From assembly GCA_964624475.1 (NCBI GenBank), contig CAZUYC010000001.1, positions 48,166 through 112,165 on the forward strand: a stretch of 64,000 nt of DNA, read 5' to 3'. The DNA comes from CAZUYC01 sp964624475. GTDB taxonomy: Bacteria > Myxococcota_A > UBA9160 > SMWR01. This document shows, piece after piece, positions 25,792-34,611 of this stretch (position 1 is its first letter; each line of letters opens with the position of its first letter). Made by a program: the position numbers and the translations under genes. The notes under the pieces were generated by a model that worked only from the letters and a program-made list of their open reading frames with translations, was not told where the DNA came from and did no database searches.

Positions 25792-26256
25792 ATGCCCAAG
25801 ATCGACCCTGCGACAGTTCCCGTCGTGCGTGGATCCAAGTACCCGCCGCCGTTCGACGAGCCGTGCCGCGCGCGCGAGAACCGCCAGCTCGGGGTGGCCG
25901 CGGGTCTCACGCAGATCGGCGTCAACCTGACGCGGCTCCCGCCGGGCACCTGGTCGAGCCAGCGGCACTGGCATGCGCGCGAGGACGAGCTGGTCTACGT
26001 CCTCGAGGGCGAGGTCACGTTGGTCGACGACTCGGGCGAGCACGTGCTCGGGGTCGGAGATGCCGCCGGATTCAAGGCCGGCCAGCGCAATGGCCACCAC
26101 CTGCAGAACCGGTCGCAGCGCGACGCCGTCCTCCTGACCGTGGGCACACGCGACGACGCGGACTCCGGCGAATACCCGGACATCGACATGAAGTTCCTGC
26201 CCGGGCGCTACTCGGGCGGCGGCGGCTACACCCGCAAGGACGGGCGCAAGTATTGA
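25792..26256 (+). CDS. Cupin-domain protein (154 aa)
   Basis: The ATG at 25792 has an ideal AGGAGG 5 bp upstream (25782-25787). Motif 1 of the cupin fold is SSQRHWHAREDELVYVLEGE, motif 2 is GDAAGFKAGQRNGHHLQN, so the metal ligands (His, His, Glu, His) are in place. The family includes isomerases and dioxygenases; the closest pattern is the uncharacterised cupins with a C-terminal DIDMKF tail. It is divergent from the DUF1993 gene. No pathway can be assigned. Confidence 0.9.
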   Translation: MPKIDPATVPVVRGSKYPPPFDEPCRARENRQLGVAAGLTQIGVNLTRLPPGTWSSQRHWHAREDELVYVLEGEVTLVDDSGEHVLGVGDAAGFKAGQRNGHHLQNRSQRDAVLLTVGTRDDADSGEYPDIDMKFLPGRYSGGGGYTRKDGRKY

Positions 26257-26331
26257 GGGTCGACGGGCGTACCCCGTGCCGATCGCGAGGGCCGGGCCGC
26301 CCGAAGGGAGGCGCGTGCGGCGGTCGACCGC

Positions 26332-26682
26332 GTGCTCGAGGACTACGTCGGCCTCTACGCCTCCTCGACGTTGGATCGCTGGAAAACGCTCTTCCACCCC
26401 TCCCTGACCGTCGCCTCGCCGAACCAGGACGGGACGATCCTGGTGCGCGATCTCGACCACTTCGTCGCCGCCCAGAGGAGCTACCTCGCCATCGACCGGG
26501 CGATCGCCGAGCGGCTCGAGAACGTCCGGGTCGAGATGGGACGGCGGATCGCCCGCGTCAGCGCCGACTTCATTCTCGTGGAGGAGGGCGCGGAGCACAC
26601 GGGGAAGCTGGGGCTGCACCTCGTCGAGGGTCAGGACGGCTGGCGGATCGTCGCGATCGCCTTCGCCTACGACGCCGCCTGA
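26332..26682 (+). CDS. SnoaL/NTF2-like protein (116 aa)
   Basis: The product VLEDYVGLYASSTLDRWKTLF with FVAAQRSYLAIDRAIAERLE and a final HLVEGQDGWRIVAIAFAYD is a compact NTF2-like cone fold. The GTG at 26332 is the first plausible start, but the same frame stays open upstream to the cupin stop with helix-like residues (REARAAVDR). The real start may therefore use a non-standard codon. It lies 75 bp after the cupin gene. No catalytic residues can be named. Confidence 0.65.
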   Translation: MLEDYVGLYASSTLDRWKTLFHPSLTVASPNQDGTILVRDLDHFVAAQRSYLAIDRAIAERLENVRVEMGRRIARVSADFILVEEGAEHTGKLGLHLVEGQDGWRIVAIAFAYDAA

Positions 26683-26708
26683 CCGCGCGCCGGGCGTTCC
26701 GGCACCCG

Positions 26709-26903
26709 CTAGCCTGCCTCCTTCAGGCTGATGGCCAGGCGGAAGCCCAGCGCATCCAGGAGGGTTTCGAGGCTTCGAAGCTCGGGATTCCCGTTCTCGG
26801 AGAGCATCCGATAGAGGTGCTCCCGATCGAGCGCCGTTGCCTCGGCCACTTTCGCGACGCCGCCAGGCGCGCGAACCACATTCCGAAGGGCATCAATGCG
26901 GGC
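26709..26903 (-). pseudogene. HigA-type addiction-module antidote, N-terminally truncated
   Basis: In this frame the minus strand reads RIDALRNVVRAPGGVAKVAE, then ATALDREHLYRMLSENGNPE and LRSLETLLDALGFRLAIS. This is the XRE-like helix-turn-helix core of HigA-type antidotes. Such proteins normally have about 30 more residues in front and a HigB toxin gene upstream. Here the nitroreductase gene ends at 26935 immediately upstream, and no ATG is available. It is a remnant of a toxin-antitoxin locus; a GTG-started 56-residue product is conceivable. Confidence 0.7.
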
Positions 26904-26934
26904 GGGGTGGCGAGACCCACCCTCGCCGAGGTGA

Positions 26935-27348
26935 TCAGCGCGGCCTGAGCAGGACCACCGGGATGTCGCGGGCGGTCTTCCGCTGGTACTCGTCGTAGTC
27001 GGGCCATTGCGCGGTCATGACGGGCCAGACGCGCTGCTTGTCCTCGGCGGTCCCGGTGCGCGCGGTGACCGCGATCAAGTCACCTCGCACCTGGACCTTC
27101 GCGTCGGGGTGCGCGAGCAGGTTCTTGTACCACCCCGGGTGGTCCGGCGCGCCGCCCTTCGACGCCACGACCACGTAGTCGACGCCGTCGCGTCCGTAGA
27201 TGAGCGGAAACTTCCGGGTCTGCCGGGACTTCCGACCAGTCGCCTGCAGGATGAGGACGCTGGTGCCGTTCCAGTCGTGACCGACCTTGCCGGCGGTGGC
27301 CTCGTATTGGCGAACGTGCTCATCTCCGAAGAGGCTGTAGTCGGGCAT
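26935..27348 (-). CDS. Nitroreductase-family deazaflavin-dependent oxidoreductase (137 aa)
   Basis: The ATG at 27348 begins MPDYSLFGDEHVRQYEATAG. The DDN-like split barrel is recognisable from VLILQATGRKSRQTRKFPL, VVVASKGGAPDHPGWYKNLL and VQVRGDLIAVTARTG. These proteins bind F420 (or FMN) through the lysine/arginine-rich strand and the GxPxHPxWY loop. Length matches the family. If F420-dependent, the organism should encode F420 biosynthesis, which is not in this window. Confidence 0.88.
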   Translation of the reverse strand: MPDYSLFGDEHVRQYEATAGKVGHDWNGTSVLILQATGRKSRQTRKFPLIYGRDGVDYVVVASKGGAPDHPGWYKNLLAHPDAKVQVRGDLIAVTARTGTAEDKQRVWPVMTAQWPDYDEYQRKTARDIPVVLLRPR

Positions 27349-27603
27349 GGAAGGAAACGTGCCACGCCGTGCGGCCCTTGGCGAGCCCGGTCACGCCACC
27401 GCCCGCCGCGTGACCCACGAAGAGCTCGACGATCGGGCGTTGGCCGGTCGCGCCAACACGACGAGGGCGCCTTCGAGACGCTCTGACGCCGCCACCGCAA
27501 CTGGGCGGAAAGCATACATCCATGCAAATCGACATGGCCACATGCAATCCACATGTTCGTATGCGGCCGATGGCGCGCTTGCGGCCGGCCGCTCGAAGCG
27601 TTC

Positions 27604-27648
27604 TGGTGCCCCCGGCAGGACTTGAACCTGCGACCTGCGGTTTAGGAA
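27604..27648 (-). pseudogene. 3' half of a tRNA-Arg(CCT), probable attachment-site remnant
   Basis: On the minus strand the fragment reads from the anticodon loop (TTCCTAA) through the T arm (GCAGGTTCAAGTCCTGC) to the acceptor strand and an encoded CCA. Nothing upstream pairs as a 5' half. It matches the corresponding part of the intact tRNA-Arg at 40166-40238 with a handful of differences and in the same orientation. It is the expected displaced 3' end after site-specific integration into a tRNA gene. The rest of 27349-27774 contains no gene that I can support. Confidence 0.85.
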
Positions 27649-27774
27649 GCTGCTCCGGGGGCCGCGAGGACGCTCCTGGCGGCCCGAGAGGCCGTCGTGC
27701 GCGGCAAAGCGTGGCTCGCGTTCGACGCCTGAACCCTCGCAGGCGAAGGAGCCGCATGCGCATTACGACCGACG

Positions 27775-30700
27775 CTACGCCGTCGCTTCCGCGGGCGTAG
27801 CGCCGATCGCGCTCGGCTGCTGGAGTGCCGGCTCCTCGTGCGCGCCCGACAGCCACAGATAGACCGCCGGCAGGATCAGCAGCGTGAATAGCGTGCCGAT
27901 CGCCATCCCCGAGACCAGCACGATGCCGATCGCGTTGCGGGCGGCGGCGCCGGGGCCGGAGACCAGCACCAGGGGCAGGTGGCCGAATACGGTCGCCGCG
28001 GTCGTCATCAGCACGGGGCGCAGGCGCTCGAGCGATGCTTCACGGATCGCCGGCATGCGCGCGAATCCGCGCTCCCGCAGCTTGTTGGCGAAATCCACGA
28101 TCAGGATCCCGTTCTTGGCGATCAGCCCCACCAAGGTGATCAGACCCACCTGCGTGAAGATGTTGATGGTCGTGAATTCCATGAAGGTGAAGATCAGCGC
28201 GCTGGCCAGCGCCAGCGGCACCGAGGCCAGCAGGATCACCAGCGGATCGCGGAAGCTGCCGAACTGGGCGCTCAGCACGAGGTAGATGAGCAGCACCGCG
28301 AATGCGAGGGTGCTGGTCAGCGTCGCGCCCTCGCTGCGGATCTGGCGCGACTCGCCGGCGTAATCGATGGTGTAGCCCGGCGGCAGCAGGCGGGAAGCGG
28401 CCTCCTCCAGGGCGACGAGGCCCTCATCCTTGGTGATGCCCGGGTAGACGCCGCCGACCACCCTGAACGAATCGCGCTGCTGGAAGCGGTTGAGGAAGCG
28501 CGGCGCGGCGCGGCTCTCGATGCGCGCAAAGCTCGAGACGGCGATGAGCCGACCATTCGGCCCCATCACCTTGAGGTCGAGCAAGCGGTCGGCGGTCTGC
28601 CGGTCCGGCTCGCCTACCTGCGGAATGACCTTGTAGCTGCGGCCGTCCAGATTGAAGCGATTGACGTAGCCGCCGGCCAACAGCACGCCCAGATCCTCGC
28701 CGACCTGCGCGAGGTCGAGTCCCAGGTCGGCGACGCGATTGCGATCGATCTCGACCCTGGCCTGCGAGACGTCGATCTTGAGATCGGTGTCGACGAACAG
28801 GAAACGCTTCGACTCCCTCGCCGCCTGCACCATCGACTCGGCGATCGGGGCCATGTGCTCGGCGCCGTCCGCGGAGGTCACCACCATCTCCACGTCGAAG
28901 TGGCCCGCGCCGGGCAGGGCAGCCGCCAGTGAGACGAAGCCGCGCACCCCCGGCACTTCCCTGACGATGCCGTAGACCTGCGGAATCATCTCCATCGCGC
29001 TGCGGCCCCGCTCGTCGTAGTCCTTCAACACCAGTCCGCCGAAGGCCGAGCTCCGAAACGAGATCTCCCAGCTCAGGAAGGCCTCCGGCAGCGCAAGCAG
29101 CCGGCGAATCATTTTCGAGGTCCACTCGGCCGTGTAGCGCACCGAGGCGTCGGGCGCGGATTCCACGTAGAAGCTGATCTCTCCCTGGTCCTCGGTCGGC
29201 GCGAGCTCCCGCGGTGAGAACAGGAAGAGCGGCAGCAGCAGCGCCACCGTCACCGCGCCGACTCCCAGCGTCAGATTGCGCTGCGCCAGCGTGGCGTCGA
29301 GCGCGCGGGCGTACATGGCCCGGGTACCCGCGAAGCGCTCCTCGACAAACGCGCCGAGCGGCGTGCGTTGTCCCGGCTCGCGAACCAGGCGGGCGCTCAT
29401 CACGGGCGACAGCGTCAGCGCGACGACGCCGGACATGATCACCGCCATCGCGAGGGTGAAGGCGAACTCCTTGAACAGCACTCCCGTCAGGCCCGAGAGA
29501 AAGCCTATCGGCGCATACACCGCGGCGAGCGTGATGGTCATGGCGACCAGGGGCGCGAAGAGCTGTCGTGCGCTCACGAGCGCCGCCTCGATGCGCCGCA
29601 CGCCGCCGTCGACCAGCCGCTGCACGTTCTCGACGACGACGATCGCATCGTCGACCACGAGCCCTACCGACAGGACGATCGCGAGCATCGTCAGGAGGTT
29701 CAGCGAGAAGCCGAGCAGGTACATGAACGCGGCGGTGCCAACCAGCGAGATCGGGATCGCCACCAGGGGCACGAGCGCCGAGCGCAGCGACCCCATGAAC
29801 AGGAAGACCACGACGGCGACGATCGCCACGGTCTCGGCGAGCGTGGTGGCGATGCCCTCGAGCGCGTTCCTCATGTACGTCGTGCCGTCATAGCCGACCA
29901 GCATCTTCATGCCCGCCGGCAGCGTCGGTGCGATCTCTGCGAGCCGTTCGTAGAGGGCGTCGGCCACCTGGAGCTCGTTTACGCCCGGCAGGGTCCAGAC
30001 CGCGGCGAAGACAGCCAACTCTCCGTTCTCCCGGGACTCGGCCGCAGCCTCCTCGGCGCCCAGCTCCACCCGGGCCACGTCCCGCAGGCGGAGGACCGCG
30101 CCTTCCTGCTGCCGCACGACTAGGTCGGCGAATTCCTCGGGCGACCGCAGGTCCGTATTTGCGAGCAGATCGACCTGCACTGACCGGCCCTCGGTGTGGC
30201 CCAGTGCGGCCAGGTAGTTGTTGCGCCGTAGCGCATCCTGCACCTCGCGCGGCCCGACGCCGAGGGCCGCCATGCGATCCGGATCGAGCCAGATGCGCAT
30301 CGCGAGCGCCGTGCCGCCTTCGATGTCGGCACGCTGCACGCCGGGCACCGTCGAGAGCGACGGCTGCACGGCGCGCGTCAGGTACTCGGTGACCTGGGCG
30401 CGGTCGAGCCGGTCCGACTTGAAGGAGATGTAGAAGGTGGCGTAGGGCCGGTCCGCCCGCTCGACCTGCACGCTGGGGGGCTCGGCCTCGGCGGGCAGCT
30501 CCGCGCGGATCTGGTCGAGGCGGGCGCCGACCTCCGTCAGCGCCACGTTGGGGTCCTCGTTGAGCTTCAGGCGAACGATCACCGTCGATAGCCCCGCCAC
30601 GCTCCTCGACTCGACGTAGTCGACGCCCGTGACCGTGGCCGCGACGCGCTCGATCGGCGTCGTGATGAAGCCGCGCACGACGTCGGCGCTGGCGCCGGTG

Positions 30701-30855
30701 TACGCCGTCGAGACCTCGATGGCGGCGCTCGCGATGCGCGGGAACTGCTGGATCGGCAGGTTCTGCGCCGCGCGGCCGCCCACCAGCAGGATCGCGAGGC
30801 TCACCACGATGGCGAGCACGGGCCTCTGGATGAAGCTCTCGAGCAGGCGGTTCAC
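27775..30855 (-). CDS. RND efflux transporter, HAE1/AcrB-like (1026 aa)
   Basis: The GTG start overlaps the adaptor stop by 4 nt. It is a full-length RND pump: first helix in RPVLAIVVSLAILLVGG, the porter start NLPIQQFPRI, and the TM4 proton relay LSVGLVVDDAIVVVENVQR with the two Asp. Further features are PIGFLSGLTGVLFKEFAFTL, a docking/porter half with QRDSFRVVGG, and the second set of helices (QFGSFRDPLVILLASVPLAL, LIAKNGILIVDFANKL). It forms an inner-membrane trimer driven by protons. No outer-membrane factor gene is adjacent, so a TolC elsewhere would be needed. Confidence 0.95.
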   Translation of the reverse strand: MNRLLESFIQRPVLAIVVSLAILLVGGRAAQNLPIQQFPRIASAAIEVSTAYTGASADVVRGFITTPIERVAATVTGVDYVESRSVAGLSTVIVRLKLNEDPNVALTEVGARLDQIRAELPAEAEPPSVQVERADRPYATFYISFKSDRLDRAQVTEYLTRAVQPSLSTVPGVQRADIEGGTALAMRIWLDPDRMAALGVGPREVQDALRRNNYLAALGHTEGRSVQVDLLANTDLRSPEEFADLVVRQQEGAVLRLRDVARVELGAEEAAAESRENGELAVFAAVWTLPGVNELQVADALYERLAEIAPTLPAGMKMLVGYDGTTYMRNALEGIATTLAETVAIVAVVVFLFMGSLRSALVPLVAIPISLVGTAAFMYLLGFSLNLLTMLAIVLSVGLVVDDAIVVVENVQRLVDGGVRRIEAALVSARQLFAPLVAMTITLAAVYAPIGFLSGLTGVLFKEFAFTLAMAVIMSGVVALTLSPVMSARLVREPGQRTPLGAFVEERFAGTRAMYARALDATLAQRNLTLGVGAVTVALLLPLFLFSPRELAPTEDQGEISFYVESAPDASVRYTAEWTSKMIRRLLALPEAFLSWEISFRSSAFGGLVLKDYDERGRSAMEMIPQVYGIVREVPGVRGFVSLAAALPGAGHFDVEMVVTSADGAEHMAPIAESMVQAARESKRFLFVDTDLKIDVSQARVEIDRNRVADLGLDLAQVGEDLGVLLAGGYVNRFNLDGRSYKVIPQVGEPDRQTADRLLDLKVMGPNGRLIAVSSFARIESRAAPRFLNRFQQRDSFRVVGGVYPGITKDEGLVALEEAASRLLPPGYTIDYAGESRQIRSEGATLTSTLAFAVLLIYLVLSAQFGSFRDPLVILLASVPLALASALIFTFMEFTTINIFTQVGLITLVGLIAKNGILIVDFANKLRERGFARMPAIREASLERLRPVLMTTAATVFGHLPLVLVSGPGAAARNAIGIVLVSGMAIGTLFTLLILPAVYLWLSGAHEEPALQQPSAIGATPAEATA

Positions 30856-31949
30856 GAGCCCTGCCCCGCGGGCGGCGCGACACGAACGAGCGAGCCCTGC
30901 CGCAGCTTGAACGAGCCGTCGGTCGCGACCCGGTCGCCGGTCGCGAGGCCATCCAGGATCACGATCTCCCTGCCGACGGCCGGTCCCGTCTTGACGAAGC
31001 GCTGCTCGGCGCGCAGCTCCTGGCCGCCATCGCGAGTGGCGCCGATCACGAAGACGTGGTCGCCGTAGGCCGCGCGCCTCACCGCCGCCACCGGCACCAC
31101 GAGCACCTGGCGCGGCGCGGTGGAGGCGACCGTCACGTCCACGAACGCGCCGGGCGTCGCCTCGGCACCGAGGCCGCTGGCCTCGGCCCGCAGCCGCACC
31201 GTGCGCGAGGCCTCGTCGGCGCGGGCGTCGATCGCCCGCACCACCGCCTCGGCATCCTTGCGCAGTGCGCCGCCGGAGAGCCGCACCCGTGCCCCCGGCG
31301 CCAGCTGCGCGGCGAGCTCCTGCGGGAGGCGGAAATCCACGTACACGCCGTCCGCCACGCTCTCGAGGGTGGTGATCTCTGTGCCCTCGCCGAGATACTG
31401 GCCGGGATGCAGGTCGCGCAGGCCGATGCGACCGCGAAACGGAGCTTGCAGCATCTTCCTGGCGATGGTCGCGGCGACGACGTCGCGCCGCGCTTCGGCT
31501 TGCGCGAGCTGGGCCCGCGCCCGATCCACCTCGGCCTGCGTACCCGCGCGCTGCTCGACGAGACGCTGGGTCCGGTTGGCGGTGAGCCGAGCCAGCTCGA
31601 TGTCCGCCTCGGCGCTCCGCAACTCCGCGCGCTCCGTCCGGGTGTCGAGCTCGAGAAGAACCTGACCCGCCTCGACAACCTGGCCGGAGCTGAACGCCAC
31701 CCGGGCGACGGTGCCGGCGAGCTCGTTGCTCAGCGTGACGAACTCGCGCGCGACGATGGTTCCGGCCGCGCTCGCCTGACCCTGCCAGGTGATGGCACGG
31801 ACGTCGGCGACCTTCACCGCCTCGGCCGGCTCGCCGAAGCTCGCGGCCGTCGCGATCATGGACGAGATGCGCCAGTACTTGTACGCCCCGAGGAAGGCAA
31901 CGAGCCCTGAAACGGAGGCGACGATCACGATGAGAGCGCGTCGGTTCAT
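30852..31949 (-). CDS. RND efflux periplasmic adaptor (membrane fusion protein, 365 aa)
   Basis: The ATG at 31949 starts with one anchor helix (ALIVIVASVSGLVAFLGAYK). The biotinyl-lipoyl halves flank a short alpha-hairpin (about 100-160, including NRTQRLVEQRAGTQAEVDRA). LQAPFRGRIGLRDLHPGQYL is the conserved lipoyl segment, and the beta-barrel and membrane-proximal domains follow. It bridges the RND trimer to an outer-membrane channel. It is the first gene of the two-gene operon. Confidence 0.93.
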   Translation of the reverse strand: MNRRALIVIVASVSGLVAFLGAYKYWRISSMIATAASFGEPAEAVKVADVRAITWQGQASAAGTIVAREFVTLSNELAGTVARVAFSSGQVVEAGQVLLELDTRTERAELRSAEADIELARLTANRTQRLVEQRAGTQAEVDRARAQLAQAEARRDVVAATIARKMLQAPFRGRIGLRDLHPGQYLGEGTEITTLESVADGVYVDFRLPQELAAQLAPGARVRLSGGALRKDAEAVVRAIDARADEASRTVRLRAEASGLGAEATPGAFVDVTVASTAPRQVLVVPVAAVRRAAYGDHVFVIGATRDGGQELRAEQRFVKTGPAVGREIVILDGLATGDRVATDGSFKLRQGSLVRVAPPAGQGS

Positions 31950-32143
31950 GGCCAGTGCGGGGACAGTCTACTCGACTCGACGCGAGTTCCCGCTCTGGAC
32001 GCTTGCCCCCCCCTCAGTCGGTTCCGCCCAGACTCAAGAGCCGCGGCACCCGTGCTTCGGGGTACGGGGCATGGCCCTCGTCATGGCAGTCGCGCGCTGG
32101 CTCACTCGGAGGCCCGGGCCCTGGCCCGAACTTCAGGTCCCGA

Positions 32144-32392
32144 TCAGAAGATGAGTCTCGGCGCGACGGGGGAGACGGATGGAGGCTCTCGGATCGGCTT
32201 CCGAATGCCGCCGGGTCCTCGGTCTTCTGGTCCCTCGGCCCTTCGGCTTCGCTCGGCGTTCTTGTCGAGTGCCTCGAGCATCTCGCGGACGATCGCGTCG
32301 ACCCGGTTGCCCTCGATCCGAGCCTGATCGCGGAGCCATTCTCCGGAACCCGCGGCGCGAAGAGAAGCGCACCGCGAAGGACGATCGGAATA
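32144..32392 (-). pseudogene. Remnant of a small DNA-binding/antitoxin-like protein
   Basis: Directly after the stop of the 32393 gene the same frame stays open to a stop at 32144 and encodes SGEWLRDQARIEGNRVDAIV then REMLEALDKNAERSRRAEG. This looks like the C-terminus of a small helical (perhaps ribbon-helix-helix) protein. No start codon precedes the conserved-looking part, so it is probably a leftover. This is weak evidence: composition and pattern only. Confidence 0.35.
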
Positions 32393-32665
32393 TCAGGCGA
32401 AATTGCGTGCCTCCACCGGGCAAAGGCAGGCTGGATGCCACAAGCCGGGGAGATCCTCCAAGACGTAGAGGTCGCGGCCCTCGTGGACCCGAACTCCGAC
32501 GACCCGCGCCACGCGACCCGCGCAGAGCATCTGCCCGGGCTCGAGTGGATCATGCGACCTCCACTTCCGAAGGAAGGCCTCAAGCTCACGAGCCTCCGCC
32601 ACGCGGACGCGAGAGCCCAGGGAGATGCTTTCGATCTCGGTCGTCGAGTTTCCGGAGTGGCTCAT
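32393..32665 (-). CDS. Small conserved hypothetical protein (90 aa)
   Basis: The ATG at 32665 gives a protein with the pattern LGSRVRVAEARELEAFLRKW, then MLCAGRVARVVGVRVHEGRD and LYVLEDLPGLWHPACL. An SH3-like small barrel is plausible from the spacing of G and V residues and the closing LWHPACL. The coding strand is supported by the protein-like residue pattern, unlike the opposite frames. It lies in a gene-poor stretch of the island between the adaptor and the TetR gene. Function unknown. Confidence 0.6.
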   Translation of the reverse strand: MSHSGNSTTEIESISLGSRVRVAEARELEAFLRKWRSHDPLEPGQMLCAGRVARVVGVRVHEGRDLYVLEDLPGLWHPACLCPVEARNFA

Positions 32666-32743
32666 ACTGCAAACGCCGCTTTGTCTCCTGGTCGGGATTG
32701 GCTTCGTGAGCGGTGTCGGCGATGACGGATCGACGTGGGAGGG

Positions 32744-33373
32744 TCAGCGCGGCTTCTTCGCAACGAGCGCGGGCCGCTTTGGCAGGTGGCGCAGGCCCAT
32801 CCACGCGAGCGCGGCGATGTGGCTCGCCACCTTTTCGACCGGGAGCTTGCGCGTCTCGGTCCACCACTGGCCGACGAAGGTGACCATCCCGACCAGCGCG
32901 TGCGCATAGACCGGAGCGACCTTCGGGTCGTAGCCGGCCTGCTTGAACGCGGCCGCGAACACGTCGCCGACGCGCTCGGCGACGTCATTGATCAGGCTCG
33001 ACATCCCGCCGCGCCCCGAACCCACGGGCGCGTCGCGGGAGAGGACGGCGAAGCCGTCGGGCTGCTCCTTCACGTAGGTGAGAAAGGCGAGTGCCGCGCT
33101 CTCGACCCGTTCGCGCGGGGTGCCCGACGAGATGCTCTCGGCGATGCGCGTCACCACGTGCTCCATCTCGCGGTCGACCACGACGGCGTAGAGACCCTCC
33201 TTGCCGCCAAAGTGCTCGTACACGATGGGCTTCGAGACCTTGGCACGCTCGGCGATCTCCTCGACCGAGGTGGCCTCGTAGCCACGCTTCGCGAACACGC
33301 TGCGCCCGACCTCGATGAGCTGCGCCCGCCGCGCCGCGGCGGTGAGCCGCTGATGGCTTCTCGGCTCGGTCAC
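32744..33373 (-). CDS. TetR-family transcriptional regulator (209 aa)
   Basis: The N-terminal helix-turn-helix is LIEVGRSVFAKRGYEATSVE, EIAERAKVSKPIVYEHFGGK, EGLYAVVVDRE; the C-terminal ligand domain runs from about 60 to 200. I chose the GTG at 33373 because the longer TTG-started frame would run over the palindromic operator at 33388-33399. It is divergent from the fatty-acid desaturase, so autoregulation together with control of the desaturase is likely. By analogy with DesT-type regulators the ligand may be an acyl-CoA; this is inference. Confidence 0.88.
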   Translation of the reverse strand: MTEPRSHQRLTAAARRAQLIEVGRSVFAKRGYEATSVEEIAERAKVSKPIVYEHFGGKEGLYAVVVDREMEHVVTRIAESISSGTPRERVESAALAFLTYVKEQPDGFAVLSRDAPVGSGRGGMSSLINDVAERVGDVFAAAFKQAGYDPKVAPVYAHALVGMVTFVGQWWTETRKLPVEKVASHIAALAWMGLRHLPKRPALVAKKPR

Positions 33374-33387
33374 CTTGACACGGGTAC

Positions 33388-33421
33388 TACGCACGCGTAA
33401 CCTACGCAATAGTAGCCTACG
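33388..33421. promoter_or_regulatory. Probable TetR operator between regulator and desaturase
   Basis: Bases 33388-33399 form TACGC-AC-GCGTA, a perfect 5-bp inverted repeat. It is followed by two CCTACG copies at 33401-33406 and 33416-33421, 15 bp apart. They lie in the 117-bp divergent intergenic region, the usual place for TetR-type operators. More GTAG repeats follow up to 33437. Confidence 0.55.
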
Positions 33422-33490
33422 ACTCCGTAGCCGTAGCTAGCGCCCCGCGGGGGACCCTAGACCCTCCGGCGAGAGGAAGGGGAGAAGTAG

Positions 33491-34564
33491 ATGGAAGCGT
33501 CGACCCGAAGCCGCTACGAGCGGCACCCGGTCCAGCACTACGCCCGCGAGGTCCGGGCGCACCTCCCGGCGGAGGTGTTCCAACCCACTCCCGGGCGCCT
33601 CCTCTGGCTCCCGCTGCACCTCGCGATCATCGCAGCCCTCGGCGCCTACGTCGTCCTCGAGACGCCCCCGTGGTACGCGGCTCTGCTCTGCGCGGTCGTC
33701 GCCGGCCACAGCTGGGGCTGCCTCGGCTTCCTCGCGCACGAGGCGATGCACCACGCGCTCACGCGGAACCGGAGGCTCCAGAAGGTGGTCGGCTACTTCG
33801 GCTTCGGCCTCTACTGTCTCTCCCCGACCCTGTGGATCGCCTGGCACAACCAGGCGCACCACGGGAACACCGGCAAGCCCGTCGCGGACCCGGACGGCTT
33901 CGGCAGGCTCGGCTTCTGGCAGAAGAACGCGGTCGTGCGGACGCTCGAGAAGCTCTCGCCCGGCTCGGGCCACAAACGCAGCGCCGCCTTCCTCTTCGTC
34001 TGGTTCTCGCTCCACTCGTTCCTCGTCCTCGTCTTCCATGGCGGGCGCAACGGATACTACGCCCGAATCTCGCGCCGGACCGTGTACCTCGAGTCGGGAG
34101 CGATGCTCGCGTTCTGGCTCGGCGTGCTGGCGCTCGTCGGCCCGTGGAGCTTCCTCTTCGTCTACGTCGTGCCGCTGCTGGTCGCGAACGCGCTCATCAT
34201 GTCCTACATCGCGACCAACCATTTCCTGAACCCACTCACCGAGGTGAACGACCCACTCGCCAACACGCTGTCGGTGACCGGTCCGCGCTGGCTCGAGCGG
34301 CTCCATCTGCACTTCGGCTACCACGTGGAGCACCACCTGTTCCCGACGCTCTGCGGGTGCCACGCGCCGGCGGTGCGCGACGTGCTCGTTCGTCTTCATG
34401 GCGATCGCTACCTCACGATGCCGCACGCGCGTGCGCTGCGGCTTCTGTACACCCGGCCGAAGCTCCATGACGGGCACGACACGCTGATCAATCCTCGAAC
34501 GATGGATTCGTTCCAGGTGCTGGCGCCGGGCGACCTGTCGATGTCCGCGCTGGCCGTGGATTGA
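33491..34564 (+). CDS. Membrane fatty-acid desaturase (357 aa)
   Basis: The ATG at 33491 has GGAAGGGGAGAAG upstream. The three di-iron histidine boxes are present: HEAMHH (about residue 82), HNQAHH (about 119) and HVEHHLFP (about 278). Two pairs of transmembrane helices lie at about 40-75 and 195-235. Box 3 of the HxxHH type and the length fit acyl-lipid or acyl-CoA desaturases. It acts in the inner membrane to introduce a double bond, and is likely controlled by the divergent TetR protein. Confidence 0.92.
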   Translation: MEASTRSRYERHPVQHYAREVRAHLPAEVFQPTPGRLLWLPLHLAIIAALGAYVVLETPPWYAALLCAVVAGHSWGCLGFLAHEAMHHALTRNRRLQKVVGYFGFGLYCLSPTLWIAWHNQAHHGNTGKPVADPDGFGRLGFWQKNAVVRTLEKLSPGSGHKRSAAFLFVWFSLHSFLVLVFHGGRNGYYARISRRTVYLESGAMLAFWLGVLALVGPWSFLFVYVVPLLVANALIMSYIATNHFLNPLTEVNDPLANTLSVTGPRWLERLHLHFGYHVEHHLFPTLCGCHAPAVRDVLVRLHGDRYLTMPHARALRLLYTRPKLHDGHDTLINPRTMDSFQVLAPGDLSMSALAVD

Positions 34565-34611
34565 GGTCTCGTTTCGAGCCGCCGAGTCGGTCTCGCCTCG
34601 AGGGAGCAGCA

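Noticed and set aside
30852..31949. Complete tripartite efflux operon
   Set aside because: No TolC-type outer-membrane gene is adjacent, so only pump and adaptor are annotated.
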